A DNA stretch of 64,000 bases from Oegoconia quadripuncta. Lineage: Eukaryota > Arthropoda > Insecta > Lepidoptera > Autostichidae. Shown here piece after piece: positions 44,713-56,039 of the stretch (position 1 is the first letter of the stretch; every line of letters begins with the position of its first letter). The translations under genes and the position numbers were made by a program. The stretch lies in the NCBI GenBank assembly GCA_949316235.1, contig OX438750.1, positions 23,058,112 to 23,122,111 on the forward strand. The letters run 5' to 3'. Under the pieces are notes generated by a model. That model had not been told where the DNA came from. It searched no databases and was given only the letters and a program-made list of their open reading frames with translations.

Positions 44713-46004
44713 ATGACATGTAGGTAGCGTGCACGATAAACTAATTTTAATAAAATAAATAAATCACCCATATACTTACATACGTTAATTATACACAGTG
44801 ATAAAGCATGGCGTGAAATGAAAGAGATTCTATTTTCTGTATAACGGAAAATGTTATAAGTTACACAACTAAAACAAAACACATAGAAGCCGGTTTAATT
44901 TCCTTACAAGAGCACCGATCGATTAACCACGACTACTGGACAAATTAAATTACCTACCCCCTCTCGAGTGACATTATGTCCACTGCAGTGCAGAAGGGGA
45001 CTCTGTGGGGTGGTGACTACCCCAGCTATAGTTGAAGTTCAAAATATAAGGAATCTAAAGTCTGAGGAGGCTTAACATTAGTGTAAAATTATGTGTCACT
45101 AGATTTTGTACGATGATTACAATATTGGATTACAGAACCGCGAGTTGAGAATTAAAAGATAATTTGGGGGTAGGTATGGCATTTTTAACTTTTAATCACA
45201 GTTTTTAAGCCCTAGCTATATAAGGGGTGCTATAAGGTCGAATTTGTTTAACTGCTTTTTGTGTGTTATTGTAGCGTCAACCAATTTGAAAACGTTTTTA
45301 TTTTTTCAAAAGCCCCATGACCGCCTCCCTGGATCCGCCGTTGTGTCACATCCATGATTCACTTCAGATTTTTATTATTTTTGTTATTCTCGATTGTTGA
45401 TAGTTGATAGAAGTTGCGGCCTAAACCAACAATACGTTGTATTGTGAACAAACTCAATAGAAACTGTGTGCAGTCTTTCTCTACGTTACGTATCGTAAAT
45501 CCCCAATACGCAACCAAAAATGGGTACGAAATGTGGTACGTCGCATTTGTCTAGCCAATTAATACAAACCTGACCATTTTCATTTAATCTACATCGTATT
45601 TCTAATGTTCACTTTAGAAATAAACTGGGGAACAATAATTTTGGAGATGGTTTGAAAAATTATTAATGAGACTTTACACGAATATATAAAATAAAAAAGT
45701 ATACATTATATATTTTTTAAATTGTGTTTTAATAATCTTTCATATTATTATGATACGATGAGTACTCTTCGCTTCAGTTTATTAGCTTATTTATAATTTT
45801 TTTTTTAAGTTCTCTTGTACTCATTTTTTACTCCGACCTATACCAAATTTCAATCGTCTGTGGCTGATGATTTAAACTTGCCAAGTTTAAACTTTACTAC
45901 TTTTACTTGTAATATTAAAACTTTAAATCTTACATTTATTTTATTTAGTATTATTTGTTTAGATTAGATGCCTGTATTTTTTGTATTTATGCGGGTTTAT
46001 ATTA
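44713..46004. other. Non-coding, nothing recognised
   Basis: AT-rich. The only notable text is ccactgcagtgcagaagggg near 44980, which I could not place. Confidence 0.45.
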
Positions 46005-46399
46005 TCAAACTAATATTATAATCGTCTTATTCATAAAAATTTACAAACGCTTTATAAGACTGTTTTAGTTCAGGTATGTTTGCCTATGTCGTTCATAAGG
46101 AAAGAAAGTGACAAAACATACTTTAACAAAAACAGGCTTATAAAGCGTTTGTATTTTTTTATGAATAAGAGGGTAAATGTGAAAGTTTGAATGTTTGTTT
46201 GTTTATTTGTTTGTTTGTTGCTCAATCACGGCGAAACTGATGAACGGATTTGAATGAAAATTGGTACTATATACATAGATCATACCCTCGATTCAAACAG
46301 GATTATTTTTTAATCGGATAAAGTGAGTAGTTCCCGCGGGATAAATAAATTTCCGCAATAAAGTTTTACACGCAAGCGAAGCCGCGGGCGGAAAGCTAG
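46005..46399 (+). mobile_element. Helitron-like element carrying a MITE
   Basis: Starts TCAAACTAATATTATA after A (46004). The MITE at 46022-46173 then interrupts it, and it resumes taaatgtgaaagtttgaatg. It ends gcgaagccgcgggcggaaag CTAG; the following base is C instead of T. Inner words match 22449-22669. Confidence 0.75.
46022..46173. mobile_element. 152-base MITE in the 5' end of the Helitron
   Basis: TIRs cttattcataaaaatttaca aacgctttataag and the inverse at the right, about 33 bases with few differences. taa lies on both sides (46019-46021 and 46174-46176), fitting a 3-base TAA or 2-base TA duplication. A TAA would suggest the PIF/Harbinger type; not decisive. Confidence 0.78.
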
Positions 46400-47589
46400 C
46401 ATTAAATAAATAAATTCAATGTCTAAATAGAAAAGAAAAAAGAGTTTTATGTGATGTTATATTTATTAGCAATTAATTTATTACAATGTGTCCCGACTCG
46501 TACCGAACCAAATTCTGTTATTTTTTTTATGTGGGACCACAATCTCACCCTATGACAAATGATGATGTAGCCGATTTCCACTGTTCACTCAAGTCGTAAC
46601 TAGATATCTGACAATTTCCAAAATGTTCAAATGGTATTGATATTCTTATATTCAATAAACAAAAACGTGTTTTAAATCTTACGTTTTATTGACAACTTTA
46701 TTTTTAAGCACTATAATGTATGTGCACCTGAAAAGGTAGGGTTTGGCGATACCATTTACTGAATGCAAAAAATCTGCAAATTTGTAACCCAAACTTACAT
46801 GCAATAAATTCATTTCATTTCATTCATTTCAATTTAGTCAAGGGATTATGAGGTATTTACCGCTCCGACTCACCTTTGACGTAGTTCTGACTTTTTCCTT
46901 TATATGCATATACCTAAGCCATTTACAATCTACCAAATTACAGATTAGAAACTAGAAATAATGGAGACGTAAGGTTGTTAATGTAATTCGGTTTTTTTAA
47001 GTATTTTGGAAAGTGTGTCAGACAGTGAGTGAGGAGATTTTTTTTTAGAGATTCATCAGCAGGGTAAAGTTAATTTTGGAAATCATAATATTATTTAATG
47101 ATAAATAGAAAACCATGTGTATAAATAGAAACCCTATGGAATACTTGAAAATAATGAAACGAATCGTGATATAGAGAACGGTGTGCACCGGCCAATTTTT
47201 TAGACCTTGGCCGGCTCACTGCCATGCGCTTTGATTCCCCGCAGGCGGTGAACCTGAAGTAAATTATGATTTAAAACCAACAGAGTGGCAGACAAACCCA
47301 ATAAATAATGATATCACAGTAATTTATTTATGCAGCGACATTAATGGCTCGATTAAGCGAAGTAAACCGATATCCTGTTTAGATTTATAGGCATATTCGA
47401 CGTGAGAACCTTGTTAAGCGAAAAAGAACAGTTCCTAATATAATTATCAAAAATATACAATCAAAATAGTGACGTATCTATTTTTTGATAAGAGAGAAAT
47501 AAGTATATCTAAATCTCTAAGAAACGATTGAAGATTTTAACCGCTCAATTTAAATATACGGGTTACAAAACTGAGGTTGCGGTGCGGGT
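46400..47589. other. Non-coding; small LINE-tail relic
   Basis: At about 46530-46570 gggaccacaatctcacccta tgac and gatgatgtagcc resemble the inverted 3' tail of the AWNSLPASVFP family. A cggccaattttttagacctt ggccggc patch near 47190 is unassigned. Confidence 0.4.
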
Positions 47590-47806
47590 TACTTGTTTCA
47601 ATACGGTTTGGAAGATGGCAGGGCATTTTTAAATGTCAGTCTCGCCAGCTATCACCATCTTATCTAAGTCAGCTGCCAAGCAGCAATGTTGCTAGCGTTC
47701 TGTTTCGGTTGTTTGAGAAAAGATAACCCAGTCTCCATAAGTTGGGGATTCCGGGTGAGCGATCTCATCTTCACTTAACATGAGAAGTGATTGACGTCAA
47801 GTGCTA
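47590..47806 (+). mobile_element. SINE-1, long variant, head lost
   Basis: gaagatggcagggcattttt, atcaccatcttatctaagtc, gccaagcagcaatgttgcta, ttccgggtgagcgatctcat, cttcacttaacatgagaagt gattgacgtcaagtg. It carries the same extra module as 6205-6430. Confidence 0.65.
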
Positions 47807-48424
47807 AAAAAAAATTATAAACTGTCAATCTGACGAATTTAGCGGAATGAGTTGTGATATGTGTTAGATACATATGTTTGGATTAATGTTTCTAGTCAAA
47901 AGACTTAGATAAAACATGTACTTAAGTAACACATGTATCGCCGCCTAATGTGTAACAATAATTAATGTAGGCATTGCCTATTGAAATGTTTGAGTGATAG
48001 CAAGTATTGACAATGTATAAGTTTTAAAAACCCCCGTCAGACAATAGTTTTCGAAATGGTTTAACCGATTTTTTTTGTTCATTTATTTGGATTAATAATC
48101 AATAGTACATTACATATTTCATTTATGACCATCATATTACTAAATGCAACATCAACTACATTAACCACAGATCACTTGATTATTGCAACTATTCAAGAAC
48201 ACTGTTTCACGTTAATATAAGATAACAAAGAATAGCGTAAAATTCATAGAAGAAAGGGTTTTCGAGTTTTAAACAATATATATTTTTCTCGTATACTCAT
48301 TAACCATAAATATCCACAAATTTTGAAATCGGTCTGGGCGTTTTAGCGCCACAATGCCACACCAGACAGACTTACGCTTCAAACTTATAACATCTCTCTT
48401 TTTACATCTGGGGTTACAAATGGC
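47807..48424. other. Non-coding; repeat phrase near 48030
   Basis: aaaaacccccgtcagacaat followed by gaaatggtttaaccgatt is a stock phrase of lepidopteran repeats, cf. 28725. Not resolved. Confidence 0.35.
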
Positions 48425-48636
48425 GACAGATTGGTGTAGTGAATAGTGGACACTGTCAGCGAAACCAGCGGTTGCGGGTTCGAATCCCGCGAGGGGTAAA
48501 TGTTTGTGTGATGAATACGAACATTTATTCCCGAGTCATGGATGTTTATATAAATATTTATGTATGTTTATCCGTTATCTAGTATCCATAGTACAAGCTT
48601 TGCTTAGTTTGGAACTAGATGATTGGTAAATATTTA
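48425..48636 (+). mobile_element. SINE-2 (b subfamily), complete
   Basis: The head gacagattggtgtagtgaat ... gcggttgcgggttcgaatcc cgcgagg has a perfect B-box. Body: gatgaatacgaacatttatt, tatttatgtatgtttatccg, ttagtttggaactagatgat tgg. Reference copy for the b subfamily. Confidence 0.82.
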
Positions 48637-49621
48637 TATTTAAATACCAGTTTTGACTAAAATTGCAATTACAATTCATGCACTATTAACTAGACCATGT
48701 TTGCTAAGTTTGCCTAGAGGACTCAGACTGTCTGAAAATAGACACAAAACCAAGATCACTTTCTGTTTACGTTCAATAGGACGAGGACATTTAGGACACT
48801 CGTACATTTCGAACATGCGTGGGCCGCCAAGTACAGAGAGTTTTACGAGTCAGTGCATCAAATTGTAGTCAATGACTTTTTTACACGATACAAGTGTCAT
48901 CCCTAACTCTGTGGGCAGAAACTTGAATCGTGCCCCCAGCGCAAGATACTACTTTGTTAGAGTAAGATTACCATTTAAAAAGAGATTTATTTTCAATTAA
49001 AAGTGAGAAGAACGAGATAAGATCAAGGCAACATATCTTCTGGTAATTGATAAAGTAATCCACTTTGTAAGTGAAAGATAACTATTAATAATGAATCAGA
49101 TATGATTTACATATCCAACAAAATTAGTGTCTAGCCCTCAGCATGCAAAAAATGCAACAGCATTCCATTTCATATCTCCGTTTGCCGACTGACAGAATGC
49201 ATTAATCTTTGATGATTTTGCAACTTACGTTACAAAGTAACTAATGAGAAAGAATAAAATTACCCTCTACCTAAGTGGAAAAAAATTTCGAGAATATAAC
49301 TTGATTTTTTTTAAGTAATAGGTACAACTAATGTTGTAAGGCTCCAAAATATTTTCAGAGATAAAACTTGAATCCCAGATTCACATATAAAACTTGGAGA
49401 ATAAAATTTCAACAAGCATCATAAATAATTCAAGAATGGTAAGAGTTCGGAGCCAAGTTGAATGCTTGAGCTGATTGCATCCTTCAAAGTTGCATCCGGG
49501 GGGAGGGAATACTTCTTCGTGAAAGATAATCAGAGAATGAATTTTAGTTAATTTTAACTGGAACTGGAAATACATACATAGGTCGTTGTTGCAGGGATCA
49601 CTGATTTCCACAATCAAATAT
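48637..49621. other. Non-coding, nothing recognised
   Basis: AT-rich; frames at 48653-48868 (plus) and 49381-49617 (minus) carry no known motif. Confidence 0.45.
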
Positions 49622-49870
49622 TTTTGGTTTGTTAAAGATGCAATAAAACAGATAGTTATTAAGAAAGCATGTTATAAAATATTTGGATGATAAAACCTAT
49701 AAACGTAACCATCTTGTTGGCATACCAAGGTATTTCAAAATTAACGATGAAATAAATAACACCTTTGGTAATATAAACTTTTTTTTAAAAGAGTTTCTTA
49801 GTTGTTCTTGTCGGGGGAAAATTGAGTTTTGATCAAGCAGTAGCCTAAAAACATCGATTACTTACACTTA
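49622..49870 (+). mobile_element. CR1/Jockey-like LINE 3' end, decayed
   Basis: aagatgcaataaaacagata, gttattaagaaagcatgtta taaaat, tttggatgataaaacc, then the UTR ttcttgtcgggggaaaattg and atcaagcagtagcc. Same family as 9738-10221, with deletions. Confidence 0.65.
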
Positions 49871-50872
49871 CCTCCATATATTTTTTTATTTTAGTTTATA
49901 CTTAGTTTTCATACAAACCAAACTCGAGCGCATTAAAAAAATTATGCTTGTATTTTTTTTTAGTAATAAAAGTAAAAGTTGGTAGGGCCTAGTTGTCGTG
50001 AATGAATTAAGTTTAAACTTATTGGTGAGATTATTTCATAACTTTATTTTTTTCATACAAAAATAGTCGAAATTATCATAACAAAATTATTTAACTTTAT
50101 AAAGTTAAAATATTATATTTAGGTAATATACAAAAATATTGCATAATTTTTAGATTTGTTCGTTTATAATTTGTAGATAAGATATGGAATAAATTATTTT
50201 TATTAAGTATAAGTATTATTAATTATAACCATAAACGAAGTCGTATAAAATTTATACACATGTCATGTACTTTAGGCAACAAACCGAGAAGTCACGATAG
50301 GTTAAACAAAATATCTAACACTGTCTATATATAAAAGTTTACCATTTTAAATTGGCAATAATAGAAAAACGAAGCTCTTCCGGTGATCCCTCAGCGAGCG
50401 CTGCAATATGCAATGAGCCCCTCAAGGCGACAAGGTAACGCAATCTGCGCGTGCACTGTCGAATACAAAGTAACCCTAATGTATTCATCCAGGAAAAATC
50501 GTGGTCTGCACGAGCCAGGTACGCGCGCCGCAAATTTAATGCATAATATCCTTACATTTCACACTTCATCCTATATTAAAAAGACACCTTCCGTCTAATA
50601 CCTAATTTTACCCGAACAAAAGGTAACGTGATGAAATTTCTCGAGCTCCGGTGTATTATGTCAATAAATACGCAACTTAATAGAGTCACGTGTGGAAAGC
50701 AATTTCCGTTTCTATTTGCTTGGGCTGGACAAAGAACGGTAAGTATATTATATGGGAGGTATGCCTAAATAAGACGGTATTATTATTATTTTTTTGCACT
50801 TATTGGCCAAATAGATTTAGTAAACCTACCTAGGCAACAAATAACTATAGAAATTTTTAAAAATCCAATATA
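49871..50872. other. Non-coding with a GC-richer patch
   Basis: The patch at 50375-50540 has open frames on both strands (50383-50598 plus; 50339-50533 minus) and a possible donor (cgacaag/gtaacg at about 50433). No motif and no acceptor partner; not called. Confidence 0.35.
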
Positions 50873-51250
50873 CCGGATGAGTTTTTCTACCGTAAGGAAA
50901 AAAACTAGGGCATATTAGGTAAGTGAAATGGAACGTATTTATTTATTTTTTTCAAAACCATCATCGAACAATTTTTTAATTGTGTCATTTGACCGGTTGC
51001 GTTTGTAGCCTATTCCAAATAATTATATCATTAAATTAAAGAAATAAAGAAAACTTGGAGAAATAAGAGTTCCAAATAAATTTCCCAGTTTAGGAACCCT
51101 ACGAATCCCGCCAGTCGTATTTTAATCACCGGCCGGAGCGCGCGTCTATGATGGTTTCGAAATAAAAATTAAAGTACCTATGCAATACCTACTATTTCAC
51201 TTACCTTATCTATGCCCTATTTTTTTCCTTACGGTAAAAAAACTCATCAG
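50873..51250. mobile_element. MITE family D, complete
   Basis: Left TIR ccggatgagtttttctaccg taaggaaaaa and attaggtaagtgaaatgg; the right end mirrors it (ttccttacggtaaaaaaact catcag). tata or ata flanks support a TA-type target. Inner caaaaccatcatcgaac and gcgtttgtagcctattcca link it to 18791 and 62587. Confidence 0.8.
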
Positions 51251-51407
51251 ATAGAAACAGAAATCTATGCAGGAATTATTCATATTTTTAACCGACTTTA
51301 TTATAAGCAGTTTTAATTCACAATCATGAACTTGAGTACTTAACTGACGGAGTAATTTACATAACAATTTATGCACTAATCTATAAAGACCGTAAAATTT
51401 GTAAAGT

Positions 51408-51728
51408 ATAGTTCGTAAAGATGTAGTGACAAAGATTGAAAAAGGTATGCTGAGATGGTTTGGACATGTGGAGAGGATGAATGAAAGAAGACTTACGAAA
51501 GAGATATACAAAGCGAATGTGGATGGTAGTGTTGGTAGGGGAAGACCACGGCGAACGTACCATGATCAAATCGGGGACGTCTTAAAGAAAGGCCAAGTCA
51601 AGAGTACCCTAAACCGACGAGCATGTATGAACAACCTTATGAGAGTGAAGGAAGCAGAAGAGGTGTGTCAGGATCGTAGCAAGTGGAAGTCTGTGGTCTC
51701 TGCCTACCCCAACGGGAAACAGGCGTGA
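51408..51728 (+). pseudogene. C-terminal part of a LINE ORF2-like protein, frame intact
   Basis: From [20 protein letters not shown] on, the frame is open for about 106 codons with no stop or shift. Familiar text: [57 protein letters not shown] and [16 protein letters not shown]. This is the C-terminal tail of a moth non-LTR reverse-transcriptase protein family. The RT core and endonuclease are missing, so it cannot act alone. The intact frame and good match suggest a young copy. Confidence 0.78.
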
Positions 51729-51755
51729 CATTATGTATGTATGTATGTAAAGTCT
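51408..51755 (+). mobile_element. LINE 3' end with WFGH-type ORF and (ATGT)n tail
   Basis: The 5'-truncated copy consists of the open frame below, a TGA at 51726-51728, and the tail cattatgtatgtatgtatgt. The tail is the same as that of the family C elements, so this LINE type probably supplies their mobilising machinery. Confidence 0.75.
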
Positions 51756-51829
51756 TAAAAGAAGAATACTGCACAATTTTTTGCATTCGCCATGATTTGT
51801 TGTTTAATAATCATAAATTTAATAGGTAC

Positions 51830-51985
51830 TACAGGGTCCCACTGTTGGGGCTCGGCCTCGTCCCTCTTACTGGGAGAGATGTGACCATAATCCACTACGC
51901 GGGCACAGAGCGGATTTGTGCTAACTAGTGGCCACAGGACAGTCAGTGTTTTTATGCCGCACCAGTAGGCCACCGACTTGGCTTA
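51830..51985 (-). mobile_element. SINE-3-like or related repeat, diverged
   Basis: acagggtcccactgttgggg, ctcggcctcgtccctcttac, atgtgaccataatccactac gcgggcac run parallel to gcagggatataggccttacc..agtccaccacgctggccc at 16130-16205, but many bases differ. Confidence 0.45.
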
Positions 51986-53485
51986 ACGACTGCCTTCAAT
52001 GGAAAACAAGTAATTAAAAAAAAACCTTTCATATATTTTATAAATTTACAGCCGCCTGCTTAAATCCTGCATACATATCGGACAATAACATTTGCTATAC
52101 ATCATAGAATACAGAAAACATACCGATACATTTCAAAGCAAATGTTATACACAAAGCCCTGATCGAATCGTAAAAATAATTTTATCTTCGCTGAGAAAGA
52201 AGTGGCGATGTTTTCATTAAAAATACATTTTGCTTTAGAGTTTGTGCGAAATTCATAGACAAATGAACAGTAGACAGCGTCTAGACGATTTAACTTTCTG
52301 TCTCTACTCGTGCTAATTGATTCGGAATGGTGACGTTTATGCTGACCGTTACGAACGTGTTTGCTTTTTGAACGAAAATTAACACTTTATGTAAGTATTA
52401 TATCTAAAACTATCAAATAATATACATATCTTACACTGCGTGATGTACAATTTGTGATTAGGAATATAAGAAGTATAAAAGTAGCTATTCTCATGTAGGA
52501 TGACATAAATAATATGTAATCCTACATGAGAATAGTTACATTATCATTGTGTCGAATGAAGTTTATTTTGGAAAGTTTATAATTCGATACTTTCAAATAT
52601 TTCGCAATATAGAAAACTTGGTCTATATAAACATATGGATAAGTCCACTGCTGGATGTGATACCTTGCCCATGGCGCAATTTGTATCGGTTTTCATGGGA
52701 GAATTTGAATCGCCACGGTGCGTGGGCAGGTAAGCTGGCGTTCGCGAAAATAACGACATAAAGACGACAAACAAAGTCGGCATTGTTTTTATTCTTGACT
52801 TCCTTTAGTTACCTTCCAGTTCTAACTGATAACTTTTGATGACAGACAGACACGGGTAATGGTGAAGCTAATTAAAATTAATAACTCGCGGCGCTCCAGT
52901 TATGGAGATTCTTAACATCATGATACCGGCATTTTAATACATTGCACTTGGCAACACTACAGCAACAAGTGAGTTCACCCAACATAACCGCTCGACTAGT
53001 CGACAGACCCCATCGTTAAAGTCGGAATAGCCTCTAGGGATTGGCTCATGTTTTCTTTAACTTCAAGAGCTAATCCAGTATGTTTAGCGTTATATATAAT
53101 TAAAATGAGACCCAGAATGATAATTTGTATAAGCGAGCGCTTTAAATGAGTTGATACTTCAATTTTGACATAAGAAGATAAAAGCAGTGTAGCGTTTACA
53201 AAGAAACTTTTCAATCCAGCGCTGTACATTGTACATTTCATAATATTAATAACGTACCTACTCTCATTATATCTATCCTACAGGGAATAATAATACTTGT
53301 AATAACGCTTATCGGTTAAGCAATGTGTTAGCGATAAATGGTAGGTAGGTATAAGTACTATAAAGTATCCCTCTTTACAGTTCTATGTGAGTAAATAAAT
53401 ACGCACTGATTACAAAAAAAATACTTAATAGGTAAACAGGCCATATAACTAATATACTTCATAGTTAACATCATTATCCTTTATC
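51986..53485. other. Non-coding; one hairpin at 52481-52539
   Basis: Besides the hairpin I see no feature. Frames at 52549-52761 (plus) and 52577-52783 (minus) shadow each other over a modest GC patch without splice support. Confidence 0.4.
52481..52539. repeat. Quasi-palindrome, 27-base arms, 5-base loop
   Basis: Left arm gtagctattctcatgtagga tgacata; the right arm (52513-52539) is its complement with two differences; loop aataa. No known element contains it here. Confidence 0.85.
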
Positions 53486-53601
53486 AGGTCGTTTGTCCAC
53501 CTTGTGAGTGGACTCCACTCGATAACTTTAATGCCCCACCGACCAAGTTCATCGAGATATGTGCCCTGCCACTTCAACTTGCTAATCTGCTGAGCTATGT
53601 C

Positions 53602-53868
53602 TTGTGTCTATTCTATTAATATATATACCGTTAATATACCGAACATTCGCACTAAGAAGTTCGATTCTTCATTCATCACCCGAACAGCCAAGGCATGGAA
53701 CTCCCTTCCGGCGTCAGTCTTTCCTGAATCCTACCACCTGGGGATCTTCAAGTGCAGAGTGAATAGGCATTTACTGGGATCGCGTGCTTCATCTTCGACT
53801 ACATCGTCACTTGAATGTGGTCAAACGCGAATTCAGTCATATATTTAAAAAAAAATCTGATTCGATCA
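53602..53868 (+). mobile_element. LINE 3' end (AWNSLPASVFP family) with open frame
   Basis: A plus frame (53597-53848) contains IRTKKFDSSFITRTAK, AWNSLPASVFPESYHLGIF, KCRVNRHL: the end of a reverse-transcriptase protein in CR1/Jockey/R1-type LINEs (R-T-x-x-W-N-x-L-P-x-x-V-F-P). Then the tail tggtcaaacgcgaattcagt and an A-run. The RT core is missing. It is nested in the RTE-like LINE. Confidence 0.72.
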
Positions 53869-54192
53869 CATAAGCCGAGCATCGCCATATCTCATTGCTT
53901 GACTTTGAGCTTTCTTATGAAGCCCATAGGGAGAGATCACGTTTCAGGGCCATAAGTCATCACTGGTAACACACATTGATTAAAAACTTTCGTCTTCGAG
54001 CTATTTTGGACGAGAAGACGTTGCGATAACGTCCCGAACGCTGCCCATCCGAGTTGGATTCATCGATTGGCCTCTCTGTAGAAGTTTGACCTATCTAGTC
54101 GGATACCTTACAACTTCCGAGAATGGAGTTCCAACTGATATTGGTGTGGTCACGACATGGGCATTCGCCATAATTTTCGTTTAGTCCATGTT

Positions 54193-54249
54193 CATCTTAA
54201 TCGAGTATCTCAACAAGTGGCTCACTTGTTGAGATGCTCGATTAAGATG
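54193..54249. repeat. Quasi-palindrome in the RTE-like LINE, 27-base arms, 3-base loop
   Basis: catcttaatcgagtatctca acaagtg, gct, then the complement with one difference. Lies within LINE sequence that continues on both sides. Confidence 0.88.
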
Positions 54250-54296
54250 TCTTCCATCCATTCTGCCATGACTACAATGTCGTCGGTAAACCGAAG

Positions 54297-54368
54297 GGTT
54301 AAATCTTTGTATGATGAATACGAAATGTTTTTCCGAGTCATGGATGTTCATATATAAATTTATGTAGG
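54297..54368 (+). mobile_element. SINE-2 internal fragment
   Basis: ctttgtatgatgaatacgaa and ccgagtcatggatgttcata tataaatttatgta: the middle of SINE-2, no head or end. Confidence 0.6.
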
Positions 54369-55489
54369 TATTTCAATCTCCACTACCTATAAAGGATAGT
54401 ACAATCACTTCGAAGATATTTAACTTTCATGTATACTGAGTTCAAGTCGTTGATTTACATGCTATATGATATGGTCGCGCGAACAAATCTTTTTCGCGCT
54501 TTTCTTAGTAGGTAAAACAGCGCCGTCTCTTAGATTCCTCGAGAACTAATAGGACTGCTGAGAATAAATGGCCAAAACCAAACCGCGCACAACCAAAAAA
54601 TTTTTTTTTTGTCTGTTCTCAGAACCCCTAAACGTGCAAAATGTTACAATATTGATTAAAAATATGAGGTTTACGAGTAATGTATTATGTTTGTTAAACT
54701 AGAAGAGACACGCATTTTTTGGTCACTTTTCTGTGGTAAGTGATGCATTTTTTACCCGACTGCGGCGAAGCCAAAGCAAAGAGGGTTATTATTTACAACA
54801 TAAACCAGTACTTGATACTACATTTCGCGAACGAAGTCGGTGTATGACTGAGTTTCCATTATTGGTTCCAAACTCCCGTTTTAACACCAATGAAGGTGGT
54901 GCCATTTTGATTGTTTCAACTACCCTATCCATACGCATTTATAGATAAGTCTATGATTCAAGTTGAACATTTTCAAATTTTTTTTAAAGTAGACTCTCCC
55001 TATGCCTGCTTTATTATATCATCTTCATTTACATCAAGTGTGTTTGAAGTCATGGGCTAACCAACTGTGTCATGCATAACCAATCAGCATAACACGCACA
55101 CACAAATATTTCTTTAGAATCTATTTAGTTAAAGAAATATGACTCTCTGAATTATTATCATTAGCATACCTAGATTAACAACTTCTCATCAAGATAGATC
55201 ATATATTCCTGTAAGACTCAAGTATTAATGGTAGACTTATTTTGTTTTCAGACACATTAGACCTTCATTAAGAAGATTGATTACATTAAACCTTAATGAA
55301 AATTAAGAACAAGGAATGTCGGTCATGTATTAAAGATGTATAAGATTACGTTCGTATTGTCTTAAACAGTGGTCGAGTAGGTATAGTGCAAATCATCCGA
55401 GTGCGAGCAGACCGGTCCAGTGGACCGTCGAGTCAGCAGTCGGGAGCTACGGAATGCCGTCGCAAGGTCGGGTACGTTCATCGGCCGAA
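54369..55489. other. Non-coding, nothing firmly recognised
   Basis: At 54750-54790 tttacccgactgcggcgaag ccaaagcaaagagggttatt is a stock lepidopteran repeat phrase. The plus frame 54733-54948 runs across it. No gene. Confidence 0.4.
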
Positions 55490-55940
55490 TATGGGCGTAT
55501 TTTCATTGGACGACACGCCACGACATCATGTGTAGGTATATAAAACTACGTAGTCACGGCAAACTTTTCTTTATAAACAAAGTTGCTGCAGCTTATTGCA
55601 AAGTAAATGCATGTTGACAAGTTCTCTGCTAGTGTGAGTGTAAAGCCACGTATTTATTGTAAACACTTATTGTGCAACAGTTGATCATGATAAACAACGT
55701 CAATGTCTAAGCCAGTTGAGTGCGAATTTGTCAATTGCAACTCATCAACATGTTACAACTTTGTGTAACTAAATGAATCTGATGATAACCAACCTGTTGC
55801 CCAAAAAAGTGTACCATGAATACGTGGCTTAAATGTATAAAGCGGCGTCGCCAGGTTATCGGTAGCACCAAACAAGTTCGCAGATTTATACGCCCATTGT
55901 TGTCGTGACGTATCGTCCAATGAAAAAATGTCCCATCTCC
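55490..55940. repeat. Diverged inverted pair of a repeat
   Basis: attttcattggacgacacgc cacgac (about 55499) faces gtcgtgacgtatcgtccaat gaaaaaatg (about 55903); gggcgtat and aagccacgtatt also occur in both orientations. Could be a decayed inverted-repeat element or two copies. The 151-codon minus frame 55731-56186 overlaps this region. Confidence 0.45.
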
Positions 55941-56039
55941 CGAGATTACTCTATGATATAAATATAGATATACACTGTGTATCTGAGGATATGCATTTGC
56001 CGGGTGGTTCAGCCATGCCATCAAACTGAACAACTTTAA

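Larger units (their letters stand above)
53486..54296 (-). mobile_element. RTE-like LINE 3' region, interrupted
   Basis: Left: ggtcgtttgtccaccttgtg, actttaatgccccaccgacc, atgtgccctgccacttcaac. Right: ctgattcgatcacataagcc, gagctttcttatgaagccca, aagtcatcactggtaacaca. These are the same blocks as 7705-8310, in the same order, and it extends farther 5' on minus. A different LINE end (53602-53868) lies inside, and part of the host element is missing at that point. Non-functional. Confidence 0.7.

Noticed and set aside
52481..52539. Hairpin as a microRNA precursor
   Set aside because: The stem is nearly perfect, short and with a 5-base loop, unlike animal pre-miRNAs; no small-RNA evidence is available.
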